Under the pieces are notes generated by a model. It was not told the origin of the DNA. It ran no database searches and saw only the letters and a list, made by a program, of their open reading frames with translations. Positions 1 to 8,935 of a DNA stretch of 64,000 nucleotides are shown one piece after another. Source of the stretch: Fulvivirga maritima (lineage in GTDB: Bacteria; Bacteroidota; Bacteroidia; Cytophagales; Cyclobacteriaceae); NCBI RefSeq assembly GCF_021389955.1, contig NZ_CP089980.1:4459001-4523000 (forward strand). Direction: 5' to 3'. The translations under genes and the position numbers were made by a program. Every line of letters starts with the position of its first letter. Position 1 is the first letter of the stretch.

Positions 1-81
1 TAAAAAAGGTCGAAATGCACAATGGTTGTATTATATGAGGTGATTTTTTAAACACAAAACCTTAAAATTAACATTTAAGAA

Positions 82-882
82 ATGAAAGTATTAGTAATAG
101 GAGCGGGAAACATGGGGTTAGCATATGCTAAGGCTCTTGTAAAATCAGAGCTTTTGTCTAGTGATAACCTGATGATCTCAGATACTGATAAGGAAAAATC
201 AAAGCAGCTGGAAACTATAAGCCGTTTTGATGTTTACACAGATCTGGAAGAGTGTTTGCCTGCGGCTGACATTATTTTTATCGCGGTAAAACCCTATCAT
301 ATTGATGAGCTTTTTGGTGACATAAAATCTAAAATGACAGAAGATCAGTTAGTGATTTCTCTCATGGCAGGTGTTACTATTCAAACTATTCAGGAAGGCC
401 TTGGTATATCTAAGGTGGTAAGAGCTATGCCTAATCTGCCAGCTCAGGTAGGTAAAGGACTTACATCTTTTACTGCTTCAGAAACGGTATCAAGATTAGA
501 ACTATCTACAGTAGAAAACCTGCTAAATACCACTGGTAAATCAGTAAGGTTAGATACTGAAAATGATATAGATGCCTCTACAGGTATTTCTGGTAGCGGA
601 CCAGCATATGTATTCTATTTTATGCAGTCTATGATGGATGCCGCCAAAAAAATGGGCTTTTCTGACCACGACTCTAAAGTACTGGTAAGCCAGACCTTTG
701 AAGGTGCTGTAGAGCTGTTTAATAAATCTGACCTATCACCTCAATCATGGATGAACCGTGTGGCCTCTAAAGGTGGAACCACCAGAGCCGCATTAGATTC
801 TATGGATGATAATAATGTGAGGCAATTAATTGAGGATGCCGCATACGCAGCATTTGATAGAGCAGTTGAACTAGGTAAATAA
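82..882 (+). CDS. proC: pyrroline-5-carboxylate reductase
   Basis: Last step of proline synthesis: NAD(P)H-dependent reduction of pyrroline-5-carboxylate to proline in the cytosol. The 266-residue length is normal for the family. The N-terminus carries the Rossmann motif VIGAGNMG (residues 5-12). The family signature region is clear around SGSGPAYVFYFMQ, and KGGTTRAALDSM lies near the C-terminus. The gene opens a three-gene operon with proB only 4 bp downstream, so all three proline enzymes are made together. The 81 bp in front are AT-rich, with no recognisable Shine-Dalgarno sequence, as is usual in Bacteroidota. Identity is secure from motifs plus context. Confidence 0.96.
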   Translation: MKVLVIGAGNMGLAYAKALVKSELLSSDNLMISDTDKEKSKQLETISRFDVYTDLEECLPAADIIFIAVKPYHIDELFGDIKSKMTEDQLVISLMAGVTIQTIQEGLGISKVVRAMPNLPAQVGKGLTSFTASETVSRLELSTVENLLNTTGKSVRLDTENDIDASTGISGSGPAYVFYFMQSMMDAAKKMGFSDHDSKVLVSQTFEGAVELFNKSDLSPQSWMNRVASKGGTTRAALDSMDDNNVRQLIEDAAYAAFDRAVELGK

Positions 883-886
883 TAAA

Positions 887-1681
887 ATGGAAGTTGAAAA
901 ACAGTATAAAAAGAGAATTGTAATAAAAGTAGGTACCAATGTGATGACTAACAAGGATAATCGCATAGTAGTACCTATCCTTAAGAAGTTAGTAGACCAG
1001 ATAGCCCGATTGTATGAGGAAGATATCATTTGCGTGTTGATATCCTCAGGATCGGTAATTGCCGGAAAAGAAGTTTTGGATGGCAACACGATTATAGACC
1101 CCACTACACGCCGACAGGTATATTCTGCTGTGGGGCAACCACGTATGATGCGTCATTATTACAGCTTGTTTCATCATTATGGAATGCGCTGCGCACAAGT
1201 ATTGGCCACTAAAAGGGATTTTGCCCCAGGTAAGTACCGTGACAATATGATTAATTGTTATGAAGGCTTGCTTAACCAGGGTATAGTGCCTATTGCCAAT
1301 GAAGATGATGCCGTATCATTATCAATGTCAATGTTTACAGATAACGATGAGCTGGCCAGTTTAGTGGCAGAACTCATCCATGCGGATGCACTTATCTTAT
1401 TAACAGATACAGATGGTGTGTTTGACGGGCACCCTGATGATGAAGATTCTAATCTGATTAAAACAGTAACTACTGATCAGTCAGTGGAGCAGTTTATTCA
1501 ATCATCAGGCAAGAAAGAAGGAGAAGGCCGTGGAGGAATGGAGTCTAAAATTAATGTAGCTAAGAAAACAGCTGCCAAGGACATTCCTACTTACATAGCC
1601 AATGGTAAAAGAGAGGATGTGATCGTTGACATCGCTCATGGTAAAAATGTCGGTACTCGCATATATCAGGAAGAAGATTAA
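887..1681 (+). CDS. proB: glutamate 5-kinase, short form without PUA domain
   Basis: Phosphorylates glutamate to gamma-glutamyl phosphate, the first committed step of proline synthesis. The amino-acid-kinase fold is visible throughout: KVGTNVMT near residue 13, the substrate loop LISSGSVIAGKEVL, the FTDNDELASLVAELI block and LLTDTDGVFDG. The MESKINVAKKTA stretch lies near the C-terminus. At 264 residues it lacks the C-terminal PUA domain of the longer E. coli-type enzyme, a common short form. It sits 4 bp after proC and 68 bp before proA. Feedback sensitivity to proline cannot be judged from the sequence. Confidence 0.95.
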   Translation: MEVEKQYKKRIVIKVGTNVMTNKDNRIVVPILKKLVDQIARLYEEDIICVLISSGSVIAGKEVLDGNTIIDPTTRRQVYSAVGQPRMMRHYYSLFHHYGMRCAQVLATKRDFAPGKYRDNMINCYEGLLNQGIVPIANEDDAVSLSMSMFTDNDELASLVAELIHADALILLTDTDGVFDGHPDDEDSNLIKTVTTDQSVEQFIQSSGKKEGEGRGGMESKINVAKKTAAKDIPTYIANGKREDVIVDIAHGKNVGTRIYQEED

Positions 1682-1749
1682 TTTTTCTTGTTACAGTAAA
1701 TGCTGAACAATAAAAGAAGTAATAAAATCAAAATTCAAGAAGATAATTT

Positions 1750-2949
1750 ATGCTATTAATAGACACAGACAAAAAGAATGCAGTTTTAAACTCTATGGTC
1801 CAATATTTAGATAGTGACCGTGCAGAGATTATTGCTGCTAATAAAAAGGACCTTGAGGCTTTTGATCGTGATGATCAGGCTCTTTATGACCGATTGGTGG
1901 TGAATGATGCCAAAGTAGATGATATGATCAGAGCGGTGAAAGAGGTGTTAGCGCAGGATGATCCTGTAGGTCAGGTGATAAGCAAAGGAACATTAGATAA
2001 TGGCCTTAATATCACTAATAAAACAGCACCCTTTGGTACTATAATGATCATTTATGAGTCTCGCCCAGATGTTACTATAGAGGCAGCAGTTTTAGCTTTT
2101 AAAGCTAATAATAAGATTTTGCTTAAGGGTGGTAAAGAGGCGCACCATAGTAATGAGGCGCTGGTAGAGTGCTGGCACAAGGCACTAGCTGATAATGGCC
2201 TTGATAAAGATTGGATCCAGTACCTGAAAATGGACAGAGCCACTACGCAGGAGTTTTTAAGAAACCCTGATCAGCCCCTGGACCTTATTGTACCAAGAGG
2301 AGGGGAGAGACTGATAGAGTTTGTAAAACAACACGCCAAGTGCGCAGTATTAGTGAGTGGTAGAGGTAATAACTTTGCTTACGTAGCTCCTGATGCTGAT
2401 ATGGAAAAAGTGATTCCTGTTTTGGTAAATGCTAAAACGGACAAGATATCCGGTTGTAATGCTCTCGATAAAATATTAGTTGATAAAAATCACCCTCAGT
2501 TAGATGATGTACTTCATAAAATTGAAACTGCATTAACTGAGAAGGGGGTACACATTGTGGCAGGAGAAGAGGTGCTTGAGACACTTTCTGCTACAGATAA
2601 AATTGAAAGTGATGATGTTTGGTATGAAGAATTCCTGGCTATGAAAGCAGTAATTTCTACTGTAGATGGGCTTGATGATGCCATTTCATTCATTAATAAG
2701 TATTCTGGAGGTCACTCCAACATTATACTTACCGAAAACACTGATGATGCTATGAAATTCATGGAAGGAGTGGATAGCGCAGCGGTTTATCATAATGCAT
2801 CTACCAGGTTCACAGACGGTGGACAAATGGGAGTAGGCGCAGAGCTGGCTATCAGTACAGACAAGTTGCACCACCGCGGGCCTTTAGGGCTTAAGCAGCT
2901 TGTAACTAATAAATATTATGTTTTTGGAAGCGGTCAGGTGAGGAAATAG
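1750..2949 (+). CDS. proA: glutamate-5-semialdehyde dehydrogenase (gamma-glutamyl phosphate reductase)
   Basis: NADPH-dependent reduction of gamma-glutamyl phosphate to glutamate semialdehyde, the middle step between ProB and ProC. The 399-residue protein is a typical ALDH-like ProA. It has YESRPDVTIEAAVLAFK and LLKGGKEAHHSN in the N-terminal half, and GCNALDKILVDK carries the catalytic cysteine. RFTDGGQMGVGAELAISTDKLHHRG lies near the C-terminus (given here as the sequence between residues about 355 and 380). It is the third gene of the proline operon. A long imperfect hairpin followed by a T-run lies 25-160 bp downstream and probably ends the transcript. Confidence 0.95.
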   Translation: MLLIDTDKKNAVLNSMVQYLDSDRAEIIAANKKDLEAFDRDDQALYDRLVVNDAKVDDMIRAVKEVLAQDDPVGQVISKGTLDNGLNITNKTAPFGTIMIIYESRPDVTIEAAVLAFKANNKILLKGGKEAHHSNEALVECWHKALADNGLDKDWIQYLKMDRATTQEFLRNPDQPLDLIVPRGGERLIEFVKQHAKCAVLVSGRGNNFAYVAPDADMEKVIPVLVNAKTDKISGCNALDKILVDKNHPQLDDVLHKIETALTEKGVHIVAGEEVLETLSATDKIESDDVWYEEFLAMKAVISTVDGLDDAISFINKYSGGHSNIILTENTDDAMKFMEGVDSAAVYHNASTRFTDGGQMGVGAELAISTDKLHHRGPLGLKQLVTNKYYVFGSGQVRK

Positions 2950-2974
2950 TAGATTATTAAATATATAGTAAAGA

Positions 2975-3110
2975 AGGCTGTATCAAAGGTAACTTTTAGG
3001 TCAGGTTGAGGTTCTTGAAATTTTCATTCTTTTGAAAGGAAAAACACTTCAAGTTCCTCAATGTGACATTAACTAATCAAGTAATTACTTTTGAAACAGC
3101 CTCTTTTTTT
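2975..3110 (+). terminator. MITE-like long hairpin with T-run after the proline operon
   Basis: The outer arms (about 2975-2996 and 3083-3102) are imperfect inverted copies beginning (A/G)AGGCTGT-T/A-TCAAA. Inner arms around 2999-3020 and 3049-3066 pair again (GGTTGAGGTTCTTGAA against TTCAAGTTCCTCAATGTGAC). Eight T's follow at 3103-3110. The whole could fold as one structure of about 130 nt and act as an intrinsic terminator. The terminal GGCTGTNTCAAA motif resembles inverted-repeat ends of some Bacteroidota insertion sequences, so it may have begun as a miniature inverted-repeat element. The fold was judged by eye. Confidence 0.55.
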
Positions 3111-3177
3111 GTTTTCTCCGTAAGGAGATGAATATAAAATAAGGATTAAACTAAGAATGATTCGAATTTAGTTTGTG

Positions 3178-3222
3178 CCTCACTTGGCCAGCGAAGGACA
3201 AATTCAATACTGGCCAATGAGG
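3178..3222 (-). terminator. hairpin downstream of the HmuY operon
   Basis: Inverted repeat 3178-3191 (CCTCACTTGGCCAG) with 3210-3222 (CTGGCCAATGAGG), a 13-bp stem with one bulge, starting 14 bp past the DUF6607 stop codon on the minus strand. No strong T-run follows, so it may stabilise the 3' end or work with other factors. Confidence 0.45.
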
Positions 3223-3235
3223 GCTTAAAAATTAA

Positions 3236-4162
3236 CTAGTTACTGGCTAGCTGTATATCGCTTTCAATGTAAGGTTGTATTACTTTTTTTATGGTAGCCT
3301 TAGCCTTTTCTGAGTCATGCTCTCCTTTGTAATCTTCTTGCAAAGCGAAGAGTTGCTCGTATAAAAATTGGTCTTCTACCTTAGTTTTTAAGGCTAAAGT
3401 CTTCTTGCTTTCGTACACTTCATCCCATACTGCACGCACGTCAGCCCAATAAGCAGAGTAAGTATCCCACCAGGCTTTGGCAGCACTACATTTGCTATCT
3501 TCTACTTTAGTATAAGTATTCCAGCCTTTTTCCTGAGCAATGAGTTGATCTTCGCCATCTCTCAGTACTTTGTCATTGTCTTGTTCGTGAATCCAGCCTT
3601 CTTCAGTAATTTCCTGACGGTTTCTTCTTTTCATCACGTTGTAGTCATCACGCTTGGTGTACTCTCTTCTTGGTAGTGGAGCATCGGTAGTGTTTTCCCA
3701 ATAGTCTCTTCCATCAGCATGGATCCAAGTAGCAGAACCTTCATATCTGGGGCCATCATCTACCTGATATACTTTTTGAGACCACTGTCCTTTCACTTCA
3801 TTTTTACTTAATGACACCGGTTTCCAGGTTTTGTCTTTGTCATAAGTGTATAAATCAGTGTTTTCATATAGCCAGTCTTGTCTCCAGTGTTTTATAATCA
3901 TGGTATCTCTGATTACTAATAGATGCTGTAAAGAGAGCTTGTCGTCATCTTCTTCTGCCATAGTAACCCACTCGTAGGCATGAGACTTATAGTTTTCATG
4001 AAACTCATAATCTCTTTTAGGTGAGAAGGTTTCTGCAAAATTGAAATATACCTTGTAGCAGCCACACATTGACTTTATAGACGCTACATCTTGTTTCTTT
4101 TGCTTTTGAGCCCATAGTAGGGCAGGGCTCAAAAGCATAATAATAAGAAGTGTTTTTTTCAT
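3236..4162 (-). CDS. DUF6607 family secreted protein
   Basis: 308 residues with a signal peptide (MKKTLLIIMLLSPALLWAQ, cleavage after AQ), so periplasmic or surface-exposed. The family of unknown function is recognised by the region after GCYKVYFNFAETFSPKRDY, by the HADGRDYWENTTDAPLPRREY block and by many Trp/Tyr residues. It is the last gene of a three-gene minus-strand operon (TonB receptor, HmuY, this gene), 8 bp after hmuY. In Bacteroidota DUF6607 genes commonly accompany haem/iron uptake genes, so a role in haem or iron handling is inferred. No catalytic motif is visible. Confidence 0.8.
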   Translation of the reverse strand: MKKTLLIIMLLSPALLWAQKQKKQDVASIKSMCGCYKVYFNFAETFSPKRDYEFHENYKSHAYEWVTMAEEDDDKLSLQHLLVIRDTMIIKHWRQDWLYENTDLYTYDKDKTWKPVSLSKNEVKGQWSQKVYQVDDGPRYEGSATWIHADGRDYWENTTDAPLPRREYTKRDDYNVMKRRNRQEITEEGWIHEQDNDKVLRDGEDQLIAQEKGWNTYTKVEDSKCSAAKAWWDTYSAYWADVRAVWDEVYESKKTLALKTKVEDQFLYEQLFALQEDYKGEHDSEKAKATIKKVIQPYIESDIQLASN

Positions 4163-4170
4163 AGTTATGG

Positions 4171-5580
4171 TTAGTTTAAGTGCTCGTATTGGATCTCAGG
4201 AGCTTCAGTACTTCCATCTTCAGCAGAGAAGTAAGCTGTAAAGTGCAGCTTAAATATATTACCTTCCTCATCTTGAATAATGTAAATCTGTTTATCATGA
4301 ATGGTATAACCACCGGTTTGACTACTGGTTCTCCAGTCTACACCAATGGTATTGAAACCATTATCGGTATCATTTAAAGCTTCAGTGGCTTGCTCCAATG
4401 TTACATCTTCAAACCCTTGTTCTGATTCTGTTAGATCTATCAAAGCTACAGAGCTACCTCCGTAGTAGTTATGGTAAGCTCCCAAAGTATTGTATATCAT
4501 AGAATAGCCAGGAACAGATATTACATAAGTTACGGCTCTTACCACAATATCCCAATTGGCAGGCTCTATTTCTGCTTCACCATTATTGAAATGTACGTAT
4601 TTAAAATTAACATCATCGGATTTTGTTACAGTGAAAGTAGTTTCTTCACTACCATCCAGGTTAGCAGAGTGGATGGTGTACTCATCTCCTGATTTTGTTA
4701 ATTGTACCTTACGGTAGCCTCTATGTACTGGATCTACATCACGAGGAACGGTTGCTTCAGTACCTCTGTCTACTATGTAAACATTGCTGGTGTTACCATT
4801 GGCGTCCCAGTTATAAAAAGCGGTCTCTTCAAATGAACCCTCAAAAAATGAATTTCCAGTGGCTACATCAGCAGAAAAAGAAGCATTTTCTACGTCCTCT
4901 TCAGTAATATTTTCGAAGTCGGCTTCGTCTGTAGCAGCGGCTCTCATAATAGTACTGGCATTAAGAAGTATATTGAAACCCTCACCGGCAGACTCCAACG
5001 CTAAGTCATAATTGTTTCTGTTTACAGTAGTGGTTTCCAATCTATCAAGATCAAGATAAAAATGCTGTTCTCTACTCGATCCTTCGCCTACATTAGCTGT
5101 AACAGTGGCAGAAGGAGTTACAAAATTTTCTGAAACGGTAACGGTTAAGGTGTTGTTAGTGCCTGCAATAAAGCTTTCAACATTAGAAGAAAGGGCAAAA
5201 CTGATAGTTTTATCTTCTTCAATATTTAATGCAGTGCCAGGAGCAATAGAAAATGAAATTTCTGTGTCTCCAACACTTACAGGTATAGTTACTACGTTAT
5301 CTTCAGCAGCAGGTTCAGTGTAATAGTCGTTATCTTCTCCATACACCAAGTCTGCAGAGCTGGCAGTAATCATTAGGCTCCCGGCACTTTCAGCGGCTCT
5401 TGAAAAGACAATAGATACTTCAGTAGCATTATCTCCTGAAAGGCCTACTTCAGTGTTGTTAAAATTCACATTTACTGGAGCAGGACCACCATCATCATCT
5501 CCGCAAGAGATCATCAAAGTAGCGGCGCACAGCAGTACTATGCACATCATAATAAAAGTATACGGTCTGTTCATCGTCAT
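4171..5580 (-). CDS. HmuY-like haem-binding lipoprotein with extra N-terminal domain
   Basis: Probable surface lipoprotein: the signal peptide ends at the lipobox ATLMISCGDDDGG, with Cys26 as the lipidated residue. The C-terminal half (about residues 175-469) resembles HmuY, with blocks such as HRGYRKVQLTKSGDEY, ANWDIVVRAVTYVI and GVDWRTSSQTGGYTI. HmuY proteins bind haem and pass it to a TonB receptor. At 469 residues it is much longer than the P. gingivalis protein. The extra N-terminal part (residues about 35-150) is rich in beta strands and reads like a Calx-beta-type domain (VSIVFSRAAESAG, ISFALSSNVESF). The gene follows the TonB receptor by 9 bp. Haem ligands cannot be assigned by eye. 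Confidence 0.82.
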   Translation of the reverse strand: MTMNRPYTFIMMCIVLLCAATLMISCGDDDGGPAPVNVNFNNTEVGLSGDNATEVSIVFSRAAESAGSLMITASSADLVYGEDNDYYTEPAAEDNVVTIPVSVGDTEISFSIAPGTALNIEEDKTISFALSSNVESFIAGTNNTLTVTVSENFVTPSATVTANVGEGSSREQHFYLDLDRLETTTVNRNNYDLALESAGEGFNILLNASTIMRAAATDEADFENITEEDVENASFSADVATGNSFFEGSFEETAFYNWDANGNTSNVYIVDRGTEATVPRDVDPVHRGYRKVQLTKSGDEYTIHSANLDGSEETTFTVTKSDDVNFKYVHFNNGEAEIEPANWDIVVRAVTYVISVPGYSMIYNTLGAYHNYYGGSSVALIDLTESEQGFEDVTLEQATEALNDTDNGFNTIGVDWRTSSQTGGYTIHDKQIYIIQDEEGNIFKLHFTAYFSAEDGSTEAPEIQYEHLN

Positions 5581-5589
5581 TATTTATAG

Positions 5590-7851
5590 TTATTGTTTTG
5601 ATTGTAGTTTAAAATTCATTCTTAGAAAGTAGGAGCGTCCGTAACCCACGGAAGTCTGGCCGGAAGTATCAGCATGAGCCCCACCGGTAGTTCGGTTGTT
5701 TTTTACAGAGGTTACATCGGTTATGTTTTTAGAGCCAATAGAAAGTGAGGCCCATTCTGTGAGTTTTTTTTGTATAGTCAGGTCGAGTAGGTGGTAGCCT
5801 TCTCTTTTTTGGAGTTCGGGAGCAGTGCTTCCATCTTCCTGAGTTATTTCGAAGTAATCTTTAGAGGTACCGTTGTATTTATAATAAAGGCTAAAGGAAA
5901 GATCAGGCTGTGCCCAGTGGTATGAAAAGGATCCATTCAGCTGAGCGCCATATACAAATTCAGGTATATCATAAGCATCTTGTAGTTCCTGATACAGACC
6001 TGTATAGGCTAGTCCGGTAGAAATATTAAGATTTTTGTAATGGTATTGTAAGGTAAGGGTACTTCCTATTGTCTTGTACCGGCTGATGTTTCGGTAAGTG
6101 GTCATCATATCACCACTGGCAGTTTCGGGACTAATATAGCCGATGCGATTTTTTATGTTGTTGTAAAAGCCAGCTAATACCACTTGCATATGTTGTAGAG
6201 GGAAGCTTTTAGTAAAGTCAGCATTGAAAGAATGAGAATACTCAGGCTCAAGATCTTCATTTCCTTCTATATGATGATTGCTATCTATAAACTCATGGTA
6301 TAGCTCTCTTAAAGAAGGAGCCCTGAACCCCCTGCCATAACCCAATCGAACTTGAGAACTAGATGTAATTTGGTATTTAAAATTAATGGCAGGGGAAGGC
6401 TCAGTAGTATAAATGCTGTTATAACCATAGCGTATGCCCGGGCGAATGAGTAGCTTTTCGCCCGCTTTTATCTCCGTAGAAGCAAAGAAGGAAACGTCAA
6501 AGGAAGATTTCTCTCCATCACTAAGGGTGGTGCCTGCAGTACGTTCGTAGTTACTGTCAAAACCTAGCTGGGCACTTCCCCAGTTCCATTTAATGTTGCT
6601 TAATGTGTTTCGGAGGAAAAGGGTTTTGAAGTAAATAGTGTCTTGTTCGTAATCGTCAGTGGTAGTTTCTCTATCGGTAGCTAGATTTTTAAGGTATTGA
6701 TGGGTGGTACGCTCATAGTCTGTATATGAAATAACAGGCTGCATATTGAGCTTGCCCACTTTTATTTCTGACTGTACCTGATGGCTCCATCTTTTGGTAG
6801 TATATTCTTCATCTGTAGCTATGGGGTCATAAAGCTGATTAGCAGATGGCTCTCCTAAATTTTCAATATTTTCATTGAGATAATTCAGGCGATAGAAAAT
6901 CGAAAATCCGTCGATGTTATAGCGGGTGAGCCCTCCCAGGTTATACTGGCTTTTTGGGTACCACTGCCGGTCTCGGTCAGAATATCCTTCAGTATTTCCT
7001 ACCCAACCGCCGAAATCATTATATCTTCCTTCTGCTTGGAAATACCACTTTTCGCTGGGTTTGTAAGTGAAGGTAGCTGCAGGAGAATGAATGCCTTCAT
7101 CGAAAGCACTATATTCCTTTTCTACACTTTCTTCATGTAATGAAAGGTTAGCACTCCATTTATATGCACTGTCTTTATTAGTAATAATATTAATTACTCC
7201 AGCTAAGGCATCAGCACCATAGTTTACCGCCATGGGGCCTTCAACAATTTCTATTTGCTCTATACTGTTTACATTAAGCTGGCCCATGTCTATTTCATTG
7301 CTTACACCGCTTCTTCCAGAAATAGGTACGCCATCAAGGAGTACTTTTACGTTTTGACCAGAAAGGCCTTGTAGGGTTATACCAGAGCTACCTGTAGCAT
7401 TGTCTCTGGAAAAACTAATGTTAAGCTCATTTTTAAGTACTTCCTGTATGTTAGTAGCCCCTTGCTTTTCTATCCTTTGTTTGCTGATAGTCTTTACTTT
7501 GTATACAGAGTTTTTGGCTGACTGCGGTGTATACTGTGAGGTGACTACCAGCGGATTCAGTAAGGTGATGGCTGGGCTAAGCCTTATGGTCTGCCCATTC
7601 TCTTCTATAGTGAGAGACTTAGCATTATACTCTATATGAGTGAGTTTTGCAGAAAGTGGAGTGCTCCAAGATGTAGAAGCTTTCCCTTGGCTATCAGTGA
7701 TAGAAGTTTGTTGTTGCCCATTTTTTATGAAAGTAATCTGGGCGCCTTCAATAGGTTGATTGCTGGTGCTGTCAACACAAAGAATAGTAGCTTGCCCGTA
7801 TGAACAGGTGCCAATGATTACGAATAGGAATATATTGAGTATTTGCTTCAT
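5590..7851 (-). CDS. TonB-dependent outer-membrane receptor, haem/iron type (HmuR-like)
   Basis: A 753-residue outer-membrane receptor. It has a signal peptide (MKQILNIFLFVIIGTCSYGQ), then a carboxypeptidase-like beta domain to about residue 95. The plug domain follows with DGVPISGRSGVSNEIDMG and IEQIEIVEGPMAVNYGADA, then a 22-strand-type barrel ending in aromatic residues (YFLRMNFKL). The FRAPSLRELYHEF and NPLVV/KSVYKVKTI segments are typical of haem and siderophore receptors. It leads the operon with hmuY and the DUF6607 gene. A 19-bp palindrome lies only 3 bp upstream of its ATG, so control by an iron regulator is likely. The ligand is inferred as haem from HmuY next door. Confidence 0.88.
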   Translation of the reverse strand: MKQILNIFLFVIIGTCSYGQATILCVDSTSNQPIEGAQITFIKNGQQQTSITDSQGKASTSWSTPLSAKLTHIEYNAKSLTIEENGQTIRLSPAITLLNPLVVTSQYTPQSAKNSVYKVKTISKQRIEKQGATNIQEVLKNELNISFSRDNATGSSGITLQGLSGQNVKVLLDGVPISGRSGVSNEIDMGQLNVNSIEQIEIVEGPMAVNYGADALAGVINIITNKDSAYKWSANLSLHEESVEKEYSAFDEGIHSPAATFTYKPSEKWYFQAEGRYNDFGGWVGNTEGYSDRDRQWYPKSQYNLGGLTRYNIDGFSIFYRLNYLNENIENLGEPSANQLYDPIATDEEYTTKRWSHQVQSEIKVGKLNMQPVISYTDYERTTHQYLKNLATDRETTTDDYEQDTIYFKTLFLRNTLSNIKWNWGSAQLGFDSNYERTAGTTLSDGEKSSFDVSFFASTEIKAGEKLLIRPGIRYGYNSIYTTEPSPAINFKYQITSSSQVRLGYGRGFRAPSLRELYHEFIDSNHHIEGNEDLEPEYSHSFNADFTKSFPLQHMQVVLAGFYNNIKNRIGYISPETASGDMMTTYRNISRYKTIGSTLTLQYHYKNLNISTGLAYTGLYQELQDAYDIPEFVYGAQLNGSFSYHWAQPDLSFSLYYKYNGTSKDYFEITQEDGSTAPELQKREGYHLLDLTIQKKLTEWASLSIGSKNITDVTSVKNNRTTGGAHADTSGQTSVGYGRSYFLRMNFKLQSKQ

Positions 7852-7853
7852 TA

Positions 7854-7872
7854 ATTTAGACTAATTCTAAAT
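7854..7872 (-). promoter_or_regulatory. iron-type operator candidate, palindrome 1
   Basis: Perfect inverted repeat ATTTAGA-CTAAT-TCTAAAT directly before the start codon of the haem-type TonB receptor. The left half and spacer recur before two other transcription units in this region. The position suits a repressor that blocks transcription when iron is replete, such as Fur. The regulator is inferred, not shown. Confidence 0.65.
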
Positions 7873-8005
7873 AATGCAAATGTAGGTCAGTGTTGTAACG
7901 TTATCAATCGCTCTAATTAATGAAATTGAGTAGCGGTTAGTAGGAGGGTACTAGCTAATACTAGTGATAGGGTAGTGATTTGATCTGGTGAGTTGGCACA
8001 TCATT

Positions 8006-8614
8006 CTAGATGAGCTGCAGTTCTAAAGCGTGTTTTACAAATTCAACCGGAGATTGTATGTCGAGCTTTTTGATAATATTTTTTCGGTGTGAGTTGACAG
8101 TGTGTATGCTTAAACTTAGCTCATTAGCTATTTTTTTAGTGCTTTTACCTTTGGCTACCAGTATCAGAACTTCCTTTTCCCTTTGGGTTAGGCTTGATTG
8201 CTGAGATTTGCCTAATAGAAGATCCATGAATTGATGACTATAGAATTTGCTTCCACTGAGGCATTGTTCTATTGCTTGTAGTACTTCATGCGGTTGAGCA
8301 TACTTATGAAGAATACCGGTAACACCTATTTTATAAAACTGCTTCAGGTTGATTTCATCAATATAACGAGTGGTGAGAAGAATGCTGTTGGTCCATTTGC
8401 GCTTAAGGAAACGGGCGCATACTGCTGGTGAAGAAATGGCTTCTTCATACTCCATAATAAGCAAGTCTGGTGTATGCTGTTTTATGGCATCTTCTACCTG
8501 GTCTAATTTATATAAATGTTCAGCTATGGTGAACTCACTGTTTTTCTGCTTCAAAATATTCTCCAGACCCAGATGTATTAATGGAGATTTATCGGCTACT
8601 ACGAGTTTTGACAT
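8006..8614 (-). CDS. LuxR-type regulator with atypical receiver domain
   Basis: A 202-residue protein with the layout of a NarL/FixJ response regulator. The receiver-like domain spans residues 1-120. The LuxR helix-turn-helix lies at about 140-202 (LTQREKEVLILVAKGKSTKKIA, HTVNSHRKNIIKKL). The usual phospho-acceptor aspartate at the end of strand 3 is replaced by glutamate (LLIMEYE, Glu55), and only one acidic residue (Asp8) is left in the first acidic pocket. It may therefore act without phosphorylation. No histidine kinase gene is near. It stands alone between two iron-uptake operons and carries a partial copy of the same operator 10 bp before its start, so a role in the iron response is plausible but inferred. 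Confidence 0.82.
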   Translation of the reverse strand: MSKLVVADKSPLIHLGLENILKQKNSEFTIAEHLYKLDQVEDAIKQHTPDLLIMEYEEAISSPAVCARFLKRKWTNSILLTTRYIDEINLKQFYKIGVTGILHKYAQPHEVLQAIEQCLSGSKFYSHQFMDLLLGKSQQSSLTQREKEVLILVAKGKSTKKIANELSLSIHTVNSHRKNIIKKLDIQSPVEFVKHALELQLI

Positions 8615-8623
8615 GTTATATTA

Positions 8624-8642
8624 ATTTAGACTAATTACAAAC
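8624..8642 (-). promoter_or_regulatory. iron-type operator candidate, copy 2
   Basis: ATTTAGACTAAT, identical to the first 12 bp of the palindrome before the haem receptor, then a degenerate right half (TACAAAC). It lies 10-28 bp upstream of the LuxR-type gene. The flanking TTA before ATTTAGA is also conserved, giving 16 identical bases (TTAATTTAGACTAATT) between the two promoters. Confidence 0.55.
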
Positions 8643-8935
8643 AAATATAAATAGCTTCTTCTAAACTTCAAGAGTAAGAGCGGCTATGTTTTTTATTCAG
8701 GGGTAAGGTTTGTCCAATAATTGGAATGATTTTTTAATATATGGAAGAATTTTAGTGTAAATAACTCAAAAAAGGCCGTAATCTGAGTTTGGCACAGTAA
8801 TGGACTTATTTTTATCGAGTATGATTAGTGAGGGGATTTCAGAGAATGGGTTTTTTGTTTTGTTTAGTTTGAGGAATTCATAATCTGAAGCGGTAGAGGA
8901 GATAAAGTTTAATAGAAGTGTGTGAAGTTAGATGA
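8643..8935. other. non-coding spacer upstream of the LuxR-type gene
   Basis: AT-rich stretch between the LuxR-type gene (with its operator copy) and the terminator hairpin of the peroxidase operon. No convincing ORF, repeat or RNA structure was seen. Confidence 0.5.

Noticed and set aside
871-1104. 77-codon ORF antisense to proB
   Set aside because: Fully inside a conserved gene; no independent evidence.
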